In this document: positions 1-8,577 of the stretch, in pieces
Numbering within the stretch: position 1 is the stretch's first letter
Layout: each line of letters opens with the position of its first letter
Source: Candidatus Chloroploca sp. Khr17
GTDB lineage: Bacteria > Chloroflexota > Chloroflexia > Chloroflexales > Chloroflexaceae
Assembly (NCBI RefSeq): GCF_004138165.1
Contig: NZ_RYFF01000011.1
Location: forward strand, 1-64,000
Reading direction: 5' to 3'
DNA length: 64,000 nucleotides
The notes under the pieces: generated by a model
Seen by the model: the letters and a program-made list of their open reading frames with translations, nothing else
Database searches by the model: none
What the model was told of the DNA's origin: nothing
Position numbers and translations under genes: made by a program

Positions 1-573
1 GGCGGTCTGGTGCAACCTCAAGGGACTTTCGTTGCCCCGCCTGCGCGAATCGGGGCGCGGCGTTTCACACAAGGTTTGACGGAGCGGTATCCTGGCGCAC
101 ACTTGGCAGGTTTGCCCACGGCGGTGAACCGCACGGGAACGCCCGTGACCGAGCAGGTGAAACCCTTTGAGAGGGGTGCCCCTACAGGGCCGGGGGCGGG
201 GCTCGGTGTACAGGCACCCCTTGCGGGTGCCCTGGCGGGATGCATACACGGAAGATGCAATCGCCCTGCCAGGCGGGCGCGACCCACAGCTAGCAAAGCT
301 GGCTTTGCGCCTCACCGAGACCACCCTGATTAGGGTGTAACGTACGTTCCAGGCCACTGAATGACAGAACAATGAGACGTGTCTGACACAATACCGTGTT
401 GGGCGCGTTTGTCATCATTTGATCATCGCACGATCTTCTCAGCCTTTCTGCAAGCCTCTAGAATCGGAAGCAGAACGACAGTGGTGCCACTATAGGCACC
501 CCTTGCATAGAGCCGATGGAGCTGGCAAGGACCTGCGGTTACTGCCAGCCACAGCGCAAGAGTTGAGGAGATC
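1..573. repeat. Gene-free region with GC-rich dispersed repeats
   Basis: I find no convincing gene here; open frames on both strands are low-complexity and match no family. The stretch at about 84-120 is the reverse complement of a similar block at 42668-42710 (shared word AAACCTGCCAGGTGTGCGCC, with variants). Positions 150-245 resemble 42786-42860, including AAACCCTTTGA and the hairpin GGCACCCGCAAGGGGTGCC in opposite orientation. A partial copy (AGGCACCCCTTGC) lies at about 494-506. A run at 338-352 (GTGTAACGTACGTT) matches the edge of the MITE-like element at 54838. GGAG at 566-569 is the ribosome binding site of the following gene. Confidence 0.6.
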
Positions 574-1365
574 ATGATTACGCAGACGATCGAGAGGTGC
601 GCTCACCCACAGACTGGTGCCATCCACCCACCCACCCCATCAAAGCAGCGTCACCCGCACAACACCCCGTCGGTGGTCGATGCAACCCTGCTGGCCGAGA
701 TGGACTTGATAACGCTGGTACGCTGCTGTGCAATCGAAAGCGAGCGTTTCTATCGGGGTCAAGCCCACAATACATGGTACAGCTACGAGCTCTTCCGGCG
801 GGCGCTAGTTGAGCGTGACGAACAAGCCTGGGCACAGCTGTATCACCACTATAGCGTCCTTGTTGAAGGGTGGATTCGACGGAGTGGAGCCTTCGTCAGC
901 AGTGGCGAGAGCAGCGAGTATTTTGTCGTCGGTGCCTTTACCAAATTCTGGCGGGCGATTGGGCCCGAGCGCTTCCCCTCATTTCCCACCCTGGCTGCCC
1001 TGCTGCAATACCTGCAACTCTGTGCAACGAGCGTCGTGATTGATAGCGTACGCGCTCAATCCTGGTCAGAGATGCTACCCGAAGAGACTCTGATCTACCA
1101 TCATGAAAGCCTGACGTCGCCTGATGAAGAGGCCGTCAATCGCGTTGACCGGCAGGAATTCTGGCGTTTCATCGACGAGCAACTGCAGAGCGACGTCGAA
1201 CGCATTGTTATCTATAGCTCGTTCGTGCTTGGTCTTACCCCACGAGCACTCTATGGGCAACACCGCGAACTCTTCAACTCGGTCAACGACGTCTACAACG
1301 TCAAGCGCAATGTGTTAGGGCGCTTGAGTCGCAACCAGCAACTACGTCAACTCATCAGCGAGTGA
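574..1365 (+). CDS. ECF-like RNA polymerase sigma factor
   Basis: A 263-residue protein with a two-part sigma-like layout. Residues about 68-160 resemble region 2 (FRRALVERDEQAWAQLYHHY, then FTKFWRAIGP). Residues about 190-255 are a helical segment in the region 4 position (VERIVIYSSFVLGLTPRALY). The first 40 residues are low-complexity and could be an extension. The ATG has GGAG five bases upstream. The next gene encodes a cysteine/histidine anti-sigma-like protein 87 bp downstream, the usual arrangement for a sigma/anti-sigma pair. Promoter specificity cannot be read from the sequence. The divergence of region 4 leaves room for a related, non-sigma regulator. Confidence 0.65.
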   Translation: MITQTIERCAHPQTGAIHPPTPSKQRHPHNTPSVVDATLLAEMDLITLVRCCAIESERFYRGQAHNTWYSYELFRRALVERDEQAWAQLYHHYSVLVEGWIRRSGAFVSSGESSEYFVVGAFTKFWRAIGPERFPSFPTLAALLQYLQLCATSVVIDSVRAQSWSEMLPEETLIYHHESLTSPDEEAVNRVDRQEFWRFIDEQLQSDVERIVIYSSFVLGLTPRALYGQHRELFNSVNDVYNVKRNVLGRLSRNQQLRQLISE

Positions 1366-1452
1366 AAATCGGTAAAATCCAGGTTCAAGTTACGTTTCAT
1401 ACCATGCGGGACAGATGGCAAGACCGGCCATGAATGCCAGGAGCGCAGAGGT

Positions 1453-1839
1453 ATGAGCATTGAGGAGTATGGGAACGAAGGCTGCATCGACTCGCCAGCA
1501 CTGAGTGGCATCGCCCTGCTTGCGGTAGCTGACGGGGAAGCAGACGAAGAGACGCTCGCCCACGTACGCACATGTCCGCACTGTAGCCAGTGGGTCACAC
1601 GCTTGCGCAGGATGCAAACCCTCTTACGCCAGCGGCTCTACCGACTCGAGTGCCCTTCAACCGAGATGCTTGTTGACTACTGTCAGGGATTACTTGACCC
1701 GGAAGAAGCAAGTGCCATCAGACAGCATCTCAAGTACTGTCCACACTGTCACGCCGAAGTCAACCTATTAGAGTCATCGCTCATGCCGAATGAACTGACT
1801 GGGCAACCATCATTTTACCGCTGGACACTACTGCCTTGA
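1453..1839 (+). CDS. Double zinc-finger anti-sigma-like protein
   Basis: A 128-residue soluble protein with two HxxxCxxC motifs: HVRTCPHC near residue 37 and HLKYCPHC near residue 94. Each is the core of a ZAS anti-sigma zinc finger. No membrane helix or sensor domain follows the second finger, so it would act in the cytoplasm rather than at the membrane. It lies just downstream of the sigma-like gene and presumably binds that protein. A hairpin terminator begins 2 bp after the stop. Two fingers in so short a protein suggest either a domain duplication or loss of a longer C-terminal region. Confidence 0.7.
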   Translation: MSIEEYGNEGCIDSPALSGIALLAVADGEADEETLAHVRTCPHCSQWVTRLRRMQTLLRQRLYRLECPSTEMLVDYCQGLLDPEEASAIRQHLKYCPHCHAEVNLLESSLMPNELTGQPSFYRWTLLP

Positions 1840-1840
1840 A

Positions 1841-1878
1841 CAACAAAAACTGCCAGCCTTGCTGGCAGTTTTTTGTTG
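1841..1878. terminator. Bidirectional terminator between anti-sigma gene and gap
   Basis: The arms CAACAAAAACTGCCAGC and GCTGGCAGTTTTTTGTTG pair around the loop CTT, with A-tract and T-tract ends. This gives an intrinsic terminator readable on both strands between the convergent genes ending at 1839 and 1895. Confidence 0.9.
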
Positions 1879-1894
1879 TACCGACAGAGCTAGT

Positions 1895-2920
1895 TTAGGC
1901 GAAGTGATCGGCAATATAGGCCGTGAGGTTGGCAATGCGCACCGAGTAGCCCCACTCGTTATCATACCAGCAGATGACCTTGAAGAAATCATCGCCCATG
2001 TTATGGGTAAGGGGCAAGTCAACGACGGTACTGAAGGTCGTACCGATAAAGTCGCTACTGACAAGCTCTTGATCGCTGACGCCAAGAATGCCTTCGAGCT
2101 CTTCGCTCTCGGCGGCCTCACGGAAGGCAGCATTGATCTCTTCAACGCTCGTCGGGCGATTAAGCATCACGGCAAAGTCAACCACCGAAACGGTAGCCGT
2201 AGGCACACGGATCGCATAGCCGTGGAACTTGCCCTTGAGCTCGGGGATGACCAGCGCAACAGCCTTGGCGGCACCGGTCGTGGTGGGCACCATATTGACA
2301 GCGGCGGCACGGGCACGGCGCAGATCCTTATGGACATTATCCTGCAGGTTCTGATCCATCGTATAGGCATGGATCGTGGTCATCAAACCACGCTGAATAC
2401 CAAACCGATCATTGAGCACCTTGGCCACCGGGGCGAGACAGTTGGTCGTACAAGAAGCATTCGAAATGATATGATGATTGTCGTGGTCGTATGAGGTTTC
2501 ATTGACGCCCAGGCAGATCGTAATATCCTCACCCTTGGCAGGCGCGGTGATAATCACCTTTTTGGCCCCTGCTGCGAGGTGGGCTTTGGCCTTTTCGGCC
2601 TCGGTAAAGCGCCCGGTCGACTCGATGACAATATCGACACCCATCTTGCCCCAAGGGAGGGCAGCGGGGTCACGCTCAGCGAGCGTTGCAATCTCATAGC
2701 GAGTATCGTCATACTCCACGATGAGCTGATCTTCGGTCACTGTCACCTCGCCATCAAACGGGCCATAGGTCGAGTCGTAACGAAGCAGATGTGCAAGGGT
2801 CTCGTTGTCGGTCAAATCATTGATCGCGACGATCTCGAACTCATCGGGATGATTTTCCAGCATTGCTTTGAAGCTCTGCCGACCGATCCGGCCGAAGCCA
2901 TTGATCGCAATACGCACCAT
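1895..2920 (-). CDS. gap: Type I glyceraldehyde-3-phosphate dehydrogenase
   Basis: A 341-residue cytoplasmic enzyme of glycolysis/gluconeogenesis that converts glyceraldehyde-3-phosphate and NAD(P)+ to 1,3-bisphosphoglycerate. The N-terminal Rossmann motif NGFGRIGR, the catalytic cysteine in SNASCTTNC (near residue 155) and the C-terminal WYDNEWGYS are all present. Length is normal for the family. AAGGAGG sits just upstream of the ATG on the minus strand, and a TATAAT box lies about 110 bp upstream (3032-3037). The gene stands alone, convergent with the sigma/anti-sigma pair. Cofactor preference was not determined. Confidence 0.97.
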   Translation of the reverse strand: MVRIAINGFGRIGRQSFKAMLENHPDEFEIVAINDLTDNETLAHLLRYDSTYGPFDGEVTVTEDQLIVEYDDTRYEIATLAERDPAALPWGKMGVDIVIESTGRFTEAEKAKAHLAAGAKKVIITAPAKGEDITICLGVNETSYDHDNHHIISNASCTTNCLAPVAKVLNDRFGIQRGLMTTIHAYTMDQNLQDNVHKDLRRARAAAVNMVPTTTGAAKAVALVIPELKGKFHGYAIRVPTATVSVVDFAVMLNRPTSVEEINAAFREAAESEELEGILGVSDQELVSSDFIGTTFSTVVDLPLTHNMGDDFFKVICWYDNEWGYSVRIANLTAYIADHFA

Positions 2921-3031
2921 GGAGAGAGCCTCCTTCCCATTCGCGGTTATTCAGTGCCTTTCATCCAACTGATGCCACTCTTTTTGTAGCTGTCTACTTT
3001 GACAATCAGTGAGGGATCAGGCATAGGGGCT

Positions 3032-3037
3032 ATTATA
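3032..3037 (-). promoter_or_regulatory. Probable -10 box for gap
   Basis: A perfect TATAAT on the minus strand, about 110 bases before the gap start codon. The best -35 candidate at normal spacing (TGATCT) is weak. The implied 5' leader is about 100 bases. Confidence 0.45.
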
Positions 3038-3074
3038 GCATGCTTTATGGGCTGAGATCAGGGAGTTTTGGTTT

Positions 3075-3121
3075 TTCGTATGGGAACCCTGTCCGCACGC
3101 CGGGCAGGGTTCCCATACGAA
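3075..3121. repeat. 20-bp inverted repeat (long hairpin)
   Basis: Arms at 3075-3094 and 3102-3121 pair over 20 positions with one G-U, around the loop GCACGCC. There is no T-run after either arm, so this looks more like a dispersed palindrome than a terminator. It lies between the divergent gap and CvpA-like genes. A second, shorter palindrome (GGAAACAAACAC with its complement) sits at about 3166-3194. Confidence 0.7.
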
Positions 3122-3185
3122 TGAAGTGAAGCCGCTGGTAAGCGCTTTGAGGGCCTGCGGCCCCTGGAAACAAACACGTGTGTGT

Positions 3186-3215
3186 TTGTCTCCAGAGTAA
3201 AAAATATGCTATAAT
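3186..3215 (+). promoter_or_regulatory. Probable sigma70-type promoter of the CvpA-like gene
   Basis: TTGTCT (3186-3191), an 18-base spacer and a perfect TATAAT (3210-3215), about 30 bases before the start codon. AAGGAG lies at about 3234-3239, just before the ATG at 3246. The -35 overlaps the small palindrome at 3166-3194. Confidence 0.55.
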
Positions 3216-3245
3216 TGGTAGTAATTATCGGGTAAGGAGCACCCC

Positions 3246-3869
3246 ATGGCTCTGAGCATAACGGTTCTGGTGTTACTGGCTATAACCGGGATAGTTGGTG
3301 GGTTGCAGGGAATCCGGCGAACGATGCCCACCCTGGCGGGGACATTGCTGGCCGCGATCGTCTTTGACCTATGGCATATACGGCTCGGCGAATGGTTTAG
3401 TGCAACCTTTCAAGCCACCCAGACTGAATGGCCCCTCTTTTTGCTGATTACGCTGGGGTTTCTCACCATTACGGGGGTGATTGGCTATGGAGGCAGCAGT
3501 TTGCTCCGTCCCAAGCGAACACGGGTGCAATCACTAAGTCTCTTCAGCCGTGTCTTTGGGGTCGTACTGGGCGTTGTGAATGGTGGGTTGCTGCTTGCCT
3601 ACCTGCTGCGTTATGCCGAACAGATCTGGGGTGTCAGCGCAACCCAACTGATTGCGGACTCGGCCCCGGCTGATTTTCTGGTACGCGGGTTGCCTTGGTT
3701 TGTCTTGGGCCTGGTCGCGAGCACGATCCTGTTCATTGTCGTGCAGCTTATCCGCAATGGGCTTGAGCATCAGGCTGCACGAAAGACCTCGGTCGCCGAG
3801 GCACCAAGCCTCTCGGAGGCTGATCGCCGGTTGAGTGAGAAGATCGAGCGCACGATTGGCAAGCGCTAG
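3246..3869 (+). CDS. CvpA-like polytopic membrane protein
   Basis: A 207-residue integral membrane protein with about five hydrophobic segments (near residues 4-22, 28-46, 63-82, 98-120 and 145-170) and a charged C-terminal tail. The topology and the glycine-rich helix FSRVFGVVLGVVNGGLLLAY resemble the CvpA/colicin V production family. The molecular role of that family is poorly defined in most bacteria. The start is supported by AAGGAG and the upstream promoter. It is monocistronic: the downstream gene is on the other strand, and about 140 bp of repeat sequence lies between them. It uses TAG as its stop codon. Confidence 0.55.
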   Translation: MALSITVLVLLAITGIVGGLQGIRRTMPTLAGTLLAAIVFDLWHIRLGEWFSATFQATQTEWPLFLLITLGFLTITGVIGYGGSSLLRPKRTRVQSLSLFSRVFGVVLGVVNGGLLLAYLLRYAEQIWGVSATQLIADSAPADFLVRGLPWFVLGLVASTILFIVVQLIRNGLEHQAARKTSVAEAPSLSEADRRLSEKIERTIGKR

Positions 3870-3885
3870 CGTGTGGGCAGAGGCG

Positions 3886-4002
3886 CGTTTTTTTAACGCA
3901 GAGGCGCGGGGGGTTTAACGCAGAGGCGCAGAGACGCAGAGGGGAGCAAGAAGTATTTTTACTTTATGCGCTCTGCGTCTTTGCGTCTTTGCGTTAGAAC
4001 AT
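3886..4002. repeat. Dispersed 'ACGCAGAGGCGCAGAG' repeat (family B), inverted pair
   Basis: Two tandem variants of TTTAACGCAGAGGCGC precede a reverse-complement block, CTCTGCGTCTTTGCGTC, near 3970-3990. Related copies (TTTTTTGACGCAAAGGCGCAA) lie at 6255-6362, 11497-11520, 12483-12590 and 42955-42982. It fills the gap between convergent genes. Confidence 0.75.
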
Positions 4003-4010
4003 GTTTAGAA

Positions 4011-5123
4011 TTAAAAAGAGATCGCTTTATCGCCAAGGATGGTACCAGGCCAGATGCGAATACCGCGCTCGAGGCGATTTTCGGCCCCAAACGAGCAATC
4101 GTCACCGATGATAGCCCCATCGGTGAGATAGGTTTTGGCCCCAATGGTATTATTGGCCCCCAGCACACTATTGCGAATCGTGACCCCCTCTTCGACGATG
4201 TTTTTCTCCCACAGAATCGCCCCTTCGAGCGAGACATCCATGCCCAGTTGGCAGCCAGGCCCGATGACGGTCGGGCCAATAATGCGTGCGCCGCGCCCGA
4301 TCACCGTGCCATTGCCGATGACCACCGGGCCAACCATCTGCGCGGACGGGTGAATCGTTGCGTCACCTTCGACCCAGATACGATCGGCAATCTGTTCGCC
4401 ACGAAAATCATACTTGACTTTGCCAATGAGAATATCATGGTGAACATCAATATAGGTCTGCGGTTTGCCAATATCCGTCCAGTAGGCGCGGGTTGAATAG
4501 CCATACATAGGATCGCCGATCTGCATGATGACGGGGAAGAGGCCACGCTCAAACATATAGAACTGATCGGGTGGCACATAGCGCAGCACCTCGGGATCGA
4601 TCACATACGTACCGGCATTGATCAGATTGGTGGTAATATCCTCAACCCGCGGCTTCTCGAGAAAGCGCTTGACCCGATCATCACGCTCGGTCTCAACCAG
4701 GCCAAACTGGGTCGGATCTTCCACTGGCGTCAGGGCAATCGTCACTTTGCTCTGCTTTTCTTGATGGTAGGCGAGCATCGCCCGCAGATCAAGATCGGTC
4801 ATCACATCGCCATTGAAGATAAAGGTTGGCCCATCGAGCAGATGTTCAACATTTTTCACAGCCCCTGCCGTGCCACGGGGTTCGGGCTCTTCCACAATAT
4901 GCAGTTTCATCTCAAGACGCGAGCCATCACCAAAGGCATGCCGAAAGCGTTCGGCCAGATACTGCACGGCCAGAACGACTTCAGAAATGCCCTGGTCACG
5001 CAGACGCAAGAGCATCCACTCGATAAAGGGCTGATTCACGAGAGGTATCATCGGTTTAGGCGTATTGCAGGTCAAGGGTCGCAGACGAGTGCCAAGACCA
5101 CCAACGAGGATGACGGCTTTCAT
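4011..5123 (-). CDS. Sugar-phosphate nucleotidyltransferase (GDP-mannose pyrophosphorylase-like)
   Basis: A 370-residue cytoplasmic enzyme. The N-terminal nucleotidyltransferase domain starts with AVILVGGLGTRLRPLT and has FNGDVMTD as the metal-binding loop. The C-terminal third is a left-handed beta-helix of hexapeptide repeats (VIGNGTVIGRGARIIGPTVI). The architecture matches mannose-1-phosphate guanylyltransferases that make GDP-mannose from mannose-1-phosphate and GTP. Glucose-1-phosphate enzymes share the fold, so the substrate is inferred. The same-strand gene 130 bp upstream is a GDP-sugar reductase-like epimerase, which favours the GDP-mannose reading and a role in surface glycan synthesis. 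Confidence 0.8.
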   Translation of the reverse strand: MKAVILVGGLGTRLRPLTCNTPKPMIPLVNQPFIEWMLLRLRDQGISEVVLAVQYLAERFRHAFGDGSRLEMKLHIVEEPEPRGTAGAVKNVEHLLDGPTFIFNGDVMTDLDLRAMLAYHQEKQSKVTIALTPVEDPTQFGLVETERDDRVKRFLEKPRVEDITTNLINAGTYVIDPEVLRYVPPDQFYMFERGLFPVIMQIGDPMYGYSTRAYWTDIGKPQTYIDVHHDILIGKVKYDFRGEQIADRIWVEGDATIHPSAQMVGPVVIGNGTVIGRGARIIGPTVIGPGCQLGMDVSLEGAILWEKNIVEEGVTIRNSVLGANNTIGAKTYLTDGAIIGDDCSFGAENRLERGIRIWPGTILGDKAISF

Positions 5124-5253
5124 ACGTGCTCCTTAGCGTCATTGCAGACTGATGTTGTCTGAGAGAACCGACTTACATAAAAATAGAACGAGGCGAAGAA
5201 GACATTCCTCCGACGGTTCACATTTTTGAGGCATAGCTGAGGGTACACATGCA

Positions 5254-6213
5254 TCATAATGACGCCACGACCTGAGCACGCCAGAAGTCAAGAATATCAC
5301 CGAGCGTCTGGCGCAAAGGGATCTGAGGGTGCCAACCCGTAGCCTCTTGCAAACGGGAGGCATCACCAACCACCAGAGGAATATCGATCGGGCGCATTAA
5401 CGCGGGATTTTGGCACACTTCGATGGCAAGGCCACTGGCGTCGAGCAACATATCAAGCAGGTCGTGGATCATGACGGCCTGACCTGAACCTACATTGTAA
5501 ACCGCCCCGGCTTCACCCTTTTCAGCAGCGAGTGCATACGCACGAACGACGTCACGGACATCAGTGAAATCACGGCGGGCACTGAGATTGCCTACCTGGA
5601 GCGTGGGAGGTTGAAGGCCGCGCTCAATGCGGGCGATCTGGCGCGCAAAGGCGGCAGTGACAAAACGCTCGTTCTGGCGCGGGCCAATATGCGTAAAAGG
5701 ACGCAACCTGATCGTATCGAGGCCATGGCTCAGATGATACTGATAGGCGAGCAAACCCTGGGCGGCTTTGCTGACACCATACGGATTGGTCGGGCGCAGG
5801 GGCGTCTGCTCGGTCAGAGGCAGATCGGCCTGGGTAATGAAGCCATACTCTTCATTGGTACCCACCACCAGTACACGGGGCGAAGCTTGGAGCGCGATCA
5901 GGGCCAGAAAGATATGCAACGCACCAAGCGTATTGGTTTGAAGGGTCGCCGCAGGATCGCGGAACGACTCGGGCACAAAAGGCTGCCCCGCGAGATGATA
6001 GATCACCGCTGGCTCGGCCTGTTCAACGGCGCGAAGGGTCGCCGCAGCATCAGTGAGGTCGGCATGGATCTCGTGAACCTGCCCAGCGAGAAAGGGCGGC
6101 AGGCGACCGGGCGCACGGGTGACGCCCCAGATCTGCACCTTGCCCTGGGCGAGCAAGTGTTCAGCCAGATAACTGCCAACGAAGCCATTGATGCCGGTAA
6201 TAAGCACATTCAT
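5254..6213 (-). CDS. rmd: GDP-4-keto-6-deoxymannose reductase-like NAD-dependent epimerase
   Basis: A 319-residue extended short-chain dehydrogenase. It has the NAD-binding motif TGINGFVGSYL at the N terminus, and YGVSKAA (YxxxK) holds the catalytic Tyr and Lys. NPYGVSK and DFTDVRDVVRAY are typical of the GDP-6-deoxymannose reductase/GDP-mannose dehydratase group. I place the start at the ATG at 6213 (MNVLITG). An upstream in-frame ATG at 6381 would translate a dispersed repeat. Rmd converts GDP-4-keto-6-deoxymannose to GDP-rhamnose; no matching dehydratase is visible here. It could instead be another nucleotide-sugar epimerase. Confidence 0.7.
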   Translation of the reverse strand: MNVLITGINGFVGSYLAEHLLAQGKVQIWGVTRAPGRLPPFLAGQVHEIHADLTDAAATLRAVEQAEPAVIYHLAGQPFVPESFRDPAATLQTNTLGALHIFLALIALQASPRVLVVGTNEEYGFITQADLPLTEQTPLRPTNPYGVSKAAQGLLAYQYHLSHGLDTIRLRPFTHIGPRQNERFVTAAFARQIARIERGLQPPTLQVGNLSARRDFTDVRDVVRAYALAAEKGEAGAVYNVGSGQAVMIHDLLDMLLDASGLAIEVCQNPALMRPIDIPLVVGDASRLQEATGWHPQIPLRQTLGDILDFWRAQVVASL

Positions 6214-6254
6214 GACACTACTATAGCCGATTTTTGGCAGTTGACAAGCGGAAG

Positions 6255-6362
6255 CGGCGGTTTTTTTGACGCAAAGGCGCAACGGCGCAAAGGTGTTCGA
6301 TCTTTTGCCCAGCAGGCGCAGCGGCGGGTTTTTTTGACGCAACGGCGCAAAGGAGCGAACAT
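6255..6362. repeat. Dispersed 'TTTTTGACGCAAAGGCGCAA' repeat (family B)
   Basis: Two tandem variants: TTTTTTTGACGCAAAGGCGC near 6260 and TTTTTTTGACGCAACGGCGC near 6331. The spacer between them (CCCAGCAGGCGCAGCGGCGG) is related. It separates the rmd-like gene from the UbiA gene and creates a false N-terminal extension of the former. Confidence 0.75.
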
Positions 6363-6450
6363 TTCGCTTGAACTGATGCACCGCTTACAGTCGATGCATT
6401 TCTGGAAAACCATCACGGCAACGGTAGAAGCTGAAAAGCACCAGGCGGCC

Positions 6451-7320
6451 TCAGACAAACACCATCGCGAGTAAAAAGCCGAGCAAGCCGAGCGAGCCAC
6501 TGAGATAGAGCCCGCGCATGGCCTGACGCCCGTCGGCAGGGGTTTGACTGCGCAAGAGTCTGACGACAAAAAAGATGATCAGCAGATTCGTGACAAGGAT
6601 AGTCAGCACTTGCTGGAGCAGCAGATTGCCGAGCACAACGACGAGCAAGGTCACTACCACGACAACACCGAAGAGCACTGCCGCAACGCGCAGCGCAGTG
6701 GCGCGGCCATAGATCAGGGCCAGCGAACGTGAACCGAGGTACTGATCGCCCTCGGCATCCATCGCATCACCAGCGATCTCTTCGGCGAGATCAAAGCAAA
6801 ACGTGATGCCCGCGAGCAACCAGATCGCTGGATGCCAGAACTGACCGACGCTGATCCCGCCAAGGAGAAACGTACTACCCACTGACGTACTAACCATCAG
6901 ATTGCCCCACAACCCGGTCGCCTTAAACTTGGCGTTATACGCAAAGCCAAGCAACCAGATCAAGACACTTACGCCAAACGCCACCGGGCCCAAAATCCAC
7001 GCTGCGCCAAGGCCCAGCAGAGCCGTCGCAAGGCCAAGCGCCATCACCTCAAACGGGGTGAGCAGACCGGACGGCAGCGGACGCTGGGGCGCATTGATGC
7101 AATCAACTTCGCGATCAAAGTAGTCATTGGTGATCAACGCCGAAGCTGAGAGCAAGAAGCCGCACCCAAAACCAAGACCAACAAGCGACAGAGCAGGTAG
7201 GTGCCCCAGGGCAACGACCTGCCCAATGACCACACACAACCCCGCCGCCAGCGGGAGTTCAGGGCGAAACAATTGCAGTGCGCCCTTGAATTTTTGCCCT
7301 AGTGTTACTGACTGTTGCAT
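6451..7320 (-). CDS. UbiA-family membrane prenyltransferase
   Basis: A 289-residue polytopic membrane enzyme with about eight hydrophobic segments. The first Asp-rich motif is NDYFDREVDCINAPQRPLPSG (residues about 65-85; written as NDYFDREVD plus NAPQRPLPSG). The second is DAMDAEGDQYLGSRS (about 190). These bind the Mg-prenyl-diphosphate. The NAPxRPxPSG signature occurs both in (bacterio)chlorophyll synthase BchG/ChlG and in geranylgeranylglycerol-phosphate transferases. I cannot decide between tail addition to bacteriochlorophyllide and a lipid or quinone substrate. The start ATG has AGGAGG upstream (AGGCCCTCC on the plus strand). Its neighbours do not settle the function. Confidence 0.75.
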   Translation of the reverse strand: MQQSVTLGQKFKGALQLFRPELPLAAGLCVVIGQVVALGHLPALSLVGLGFGCGFLLSASALITNDYFDREVDCINAPQRPLPSGLLTPFEVMALGLATALLGLGAAWILGPVAFGVSVLIWLLGFAYNAKFKATGLWGNLMVSTSVGSTFLLGGISVGQFWHPAIWLLAGITFCFDLAEEIAGDAMDAEGDQYLGSRSLALIYGRATALRVAAVLFGVVVVVTLLVVVLGNLLLQQVLTILVTNLLIIFFVVRLLRSQTPADGRQAMRGLYLSGSLGLLGFLLAMVFV

Positions 7321-7372
7321 AGGCCCTCCTTGACCGGTATGATACCAAATTCACACCTTCACTATATAGCGT

Positions 7373-7432
7373 CCGCAGATTACGCAGATTACGCAGATTA
7401 TAGCTTCCGCATCTGCGTAATCTGCGGACAAT
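7373..7432. repeat. Dispersed 'CCGCAGATTACGCAGATTACG' repeat (family C), palindromic
   Basis: Tandem CGCAGATTA units are followed by the complementary CTGCGTAATCTGCGGA, giving a long imperfect hairpin. Further copies lie at 8628-8692 and 9700-9780. The rest of 7321-7815 shows no gene. Confidence 0.8.
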
Positions 7433-7545
7433 CAGGATGACGTTGCAATCAGCCCTATATGTGCCGGGATGGGCGAACAGGAGCCATCTCACCCGGCGGT
7501 GTGTCACCCTGAGTACGAAATGGCCCGCGGGCCAGTGATGCCGTG

Positions 7546-7639
7546 AGCAACAGACGCCCATGGGAGCGCGGGCTGCCAGCCAGCGTGGGGTTGCGGGCTG
7601 GCAGCCCGCGCTACTATGGCGCACGGAGCGTCTGTTGCT
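7546..7639. repeat. Nested GC-rich palindrome
   Basis: Outer arms AGCAACAGACGC (7546-7557) and GCGTCTGTTGCT (7628-7639) are exact complements. Inner arms AGCGCGGGCTGCCAGCC (7565-7581) and GGCTGGCAGCCCGCGCT (7596-7612) are also exact complements. The two-tier design resembles the structure at about 19196-19259 and suggests a mobile palindromic unit. Confidence 0.75.
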
Positions 7640-7815
7640 TAGGAGCGCACGCGAAGGGTCTTTCCCGGGCACGGGGGCGCGGGGACGCGAGTTACAGAGG
7701 GTTTATGAGACCTCACAAGGAAAAACTGAGAAGTACTATCGAGGCAACAGAAGCGAGGGCGATCCACCAGGCTTCTGTAAGCTTGCCCACAAACAGGGTG
7801 GGGTTGATCAGCTAG

Positions 7816-8112
7816 AGTGGAGTTGTGCTCTGGCAAGCGGGAACGGCCTCGGCGCTGGATGCTGACTCGGTGGCGGGAGGACGTGACGTAGGCACTGCCG
7901 CTGCGTATCACCGGGTGCTTGAAGGGCAGCGTCTGACCTTTGCGTTCGACGGCGAACGCCTGAGAGACCAGGAAACGGGAAGTAGCTGGGATGTGCTTGG
8001 GCGCGCTGTTGATGGCCCCCTTGCCGGTGCCCACTTAGATCCCGTGGTTGCCGTCAACCATTTCTGGTTCTCGTGGGCAGCTTTTCGACCTGACACGAGG
8101 ATCTATCGCTAA
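7816..8112 (+). pseudogene. DUF3179 protein, 3' remnant
   Basis: The frame is open from 7816, just after an in-frame TAG. It encodes the last ~97 residues of a DUF3179-type protein: GTASALDADSVA, then LRDQETGSSWDVLGRAVDGP and the terminal FWFSWAAFRPDTRIYR. These are characteristic of the C-terminal end of that family, whose full-length members are several hundred residues. The missing N-terminal part is not visible in the upstream 300 bases, which hold repeats. I see no ribosome binding site. A truncated, probably non-functional copy is the best reading. Confidence 0.65.
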
Positions 8113-8244
8113 ATGCTTGCAAGCTGCGCTTGCAGCATTGCAGAGGTAAGGAGTTTTTTCAGGGAGGGCAAGCCCTCCCTGAGACCCTCCCTACCGCAAC
8201 GTCTCCCTGAGACCCTCCCTACCGCAACGTCTCCCTGGGAGCAT
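8113..8244. repeat. Short tandem repeats after the DUF3179 remnant
   Basis: TGCTTGCAAGCTGCGCTTGCAGCA forms a small hairpin near 8113-8137. Then CTCCCTGAGACCCTCCCTA (with ACCGCAACGT) occurs twice in tandem between about 8176 and 8234, preceded by a partial inverted copy (CAGGGAGGGCAAGCCCTCCC, 8160-8179). No gene is seen. Confidence 0.6.
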
Positions 8245-8577
8245 TTAGGCTTTTGGTGGCAATGACATTGCATAGGCCACGCCCTGCATCACCCACGACT
8301 GCAGGGCTTCGTCCGACGCGAGCCCTGCGGGGGCTACGACAACAACGCCGGTCATCGTGCGCCCGGCGAGCGAGCGGATGCGCGCATAGGGTTGCGCCAG
8401 CGCCGCGGGATAGCGCTCGGGGCCAACCCGTACCAGCAACTCGTCACCGAGGATCGCGCAGCACATGTTGCCGGCCAGCAAAAACGCCAACCCACCAAAC
8501 ATCTTGCGTTCACGCAATGCAGGCTGTTCCGCTAGCATCTCCCGCACCCGTCGCGCCAGATCGTCATCAAACGCCAT
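8245..8577 (-). CDS. TfoX N-terminal-domain protein
   Basis: A 110-residue protein starting MAFDDDLARRVREML. RKMFGGLAFLLAGNMCCAI and LLVRVGPERY match the small TfoX_N fold. The family is named after the competence regulator TfoX/Sxy, but short stand-alone members like this have no established role. AGGAG lies just upstream of the ATG (as CTCCT on the plus strand at 8585-8589). The 5' end and upstream 200 bp are duplicated at 9611-9845, marking a local rearrangement. Confidence 0.75.
   Translation of the reverse strand: MAFDDDLARRVREMLAEQPALRERKMFGGLAFLLAGNMCCAILGDELLVRVGPERYPAALAQPYARIRSLAGRTMTGVVVVAPAGLASDEALQSWVMQGVAYAMSLPPKA

Noticed and set aside
10-333. Open frames on both strands at the window start.
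   Set aside because: Low-complexity Pro/Ala/Arg translations overlapping a dispersed GC-rich repeat, with no family match and no ribosome binding site.
6214-6381. N-terminal extension of the rmd-like gene.
   Set aside because: It is a translation of family B repeats, and the NAD-binding motif starts at the ATG at 6213.
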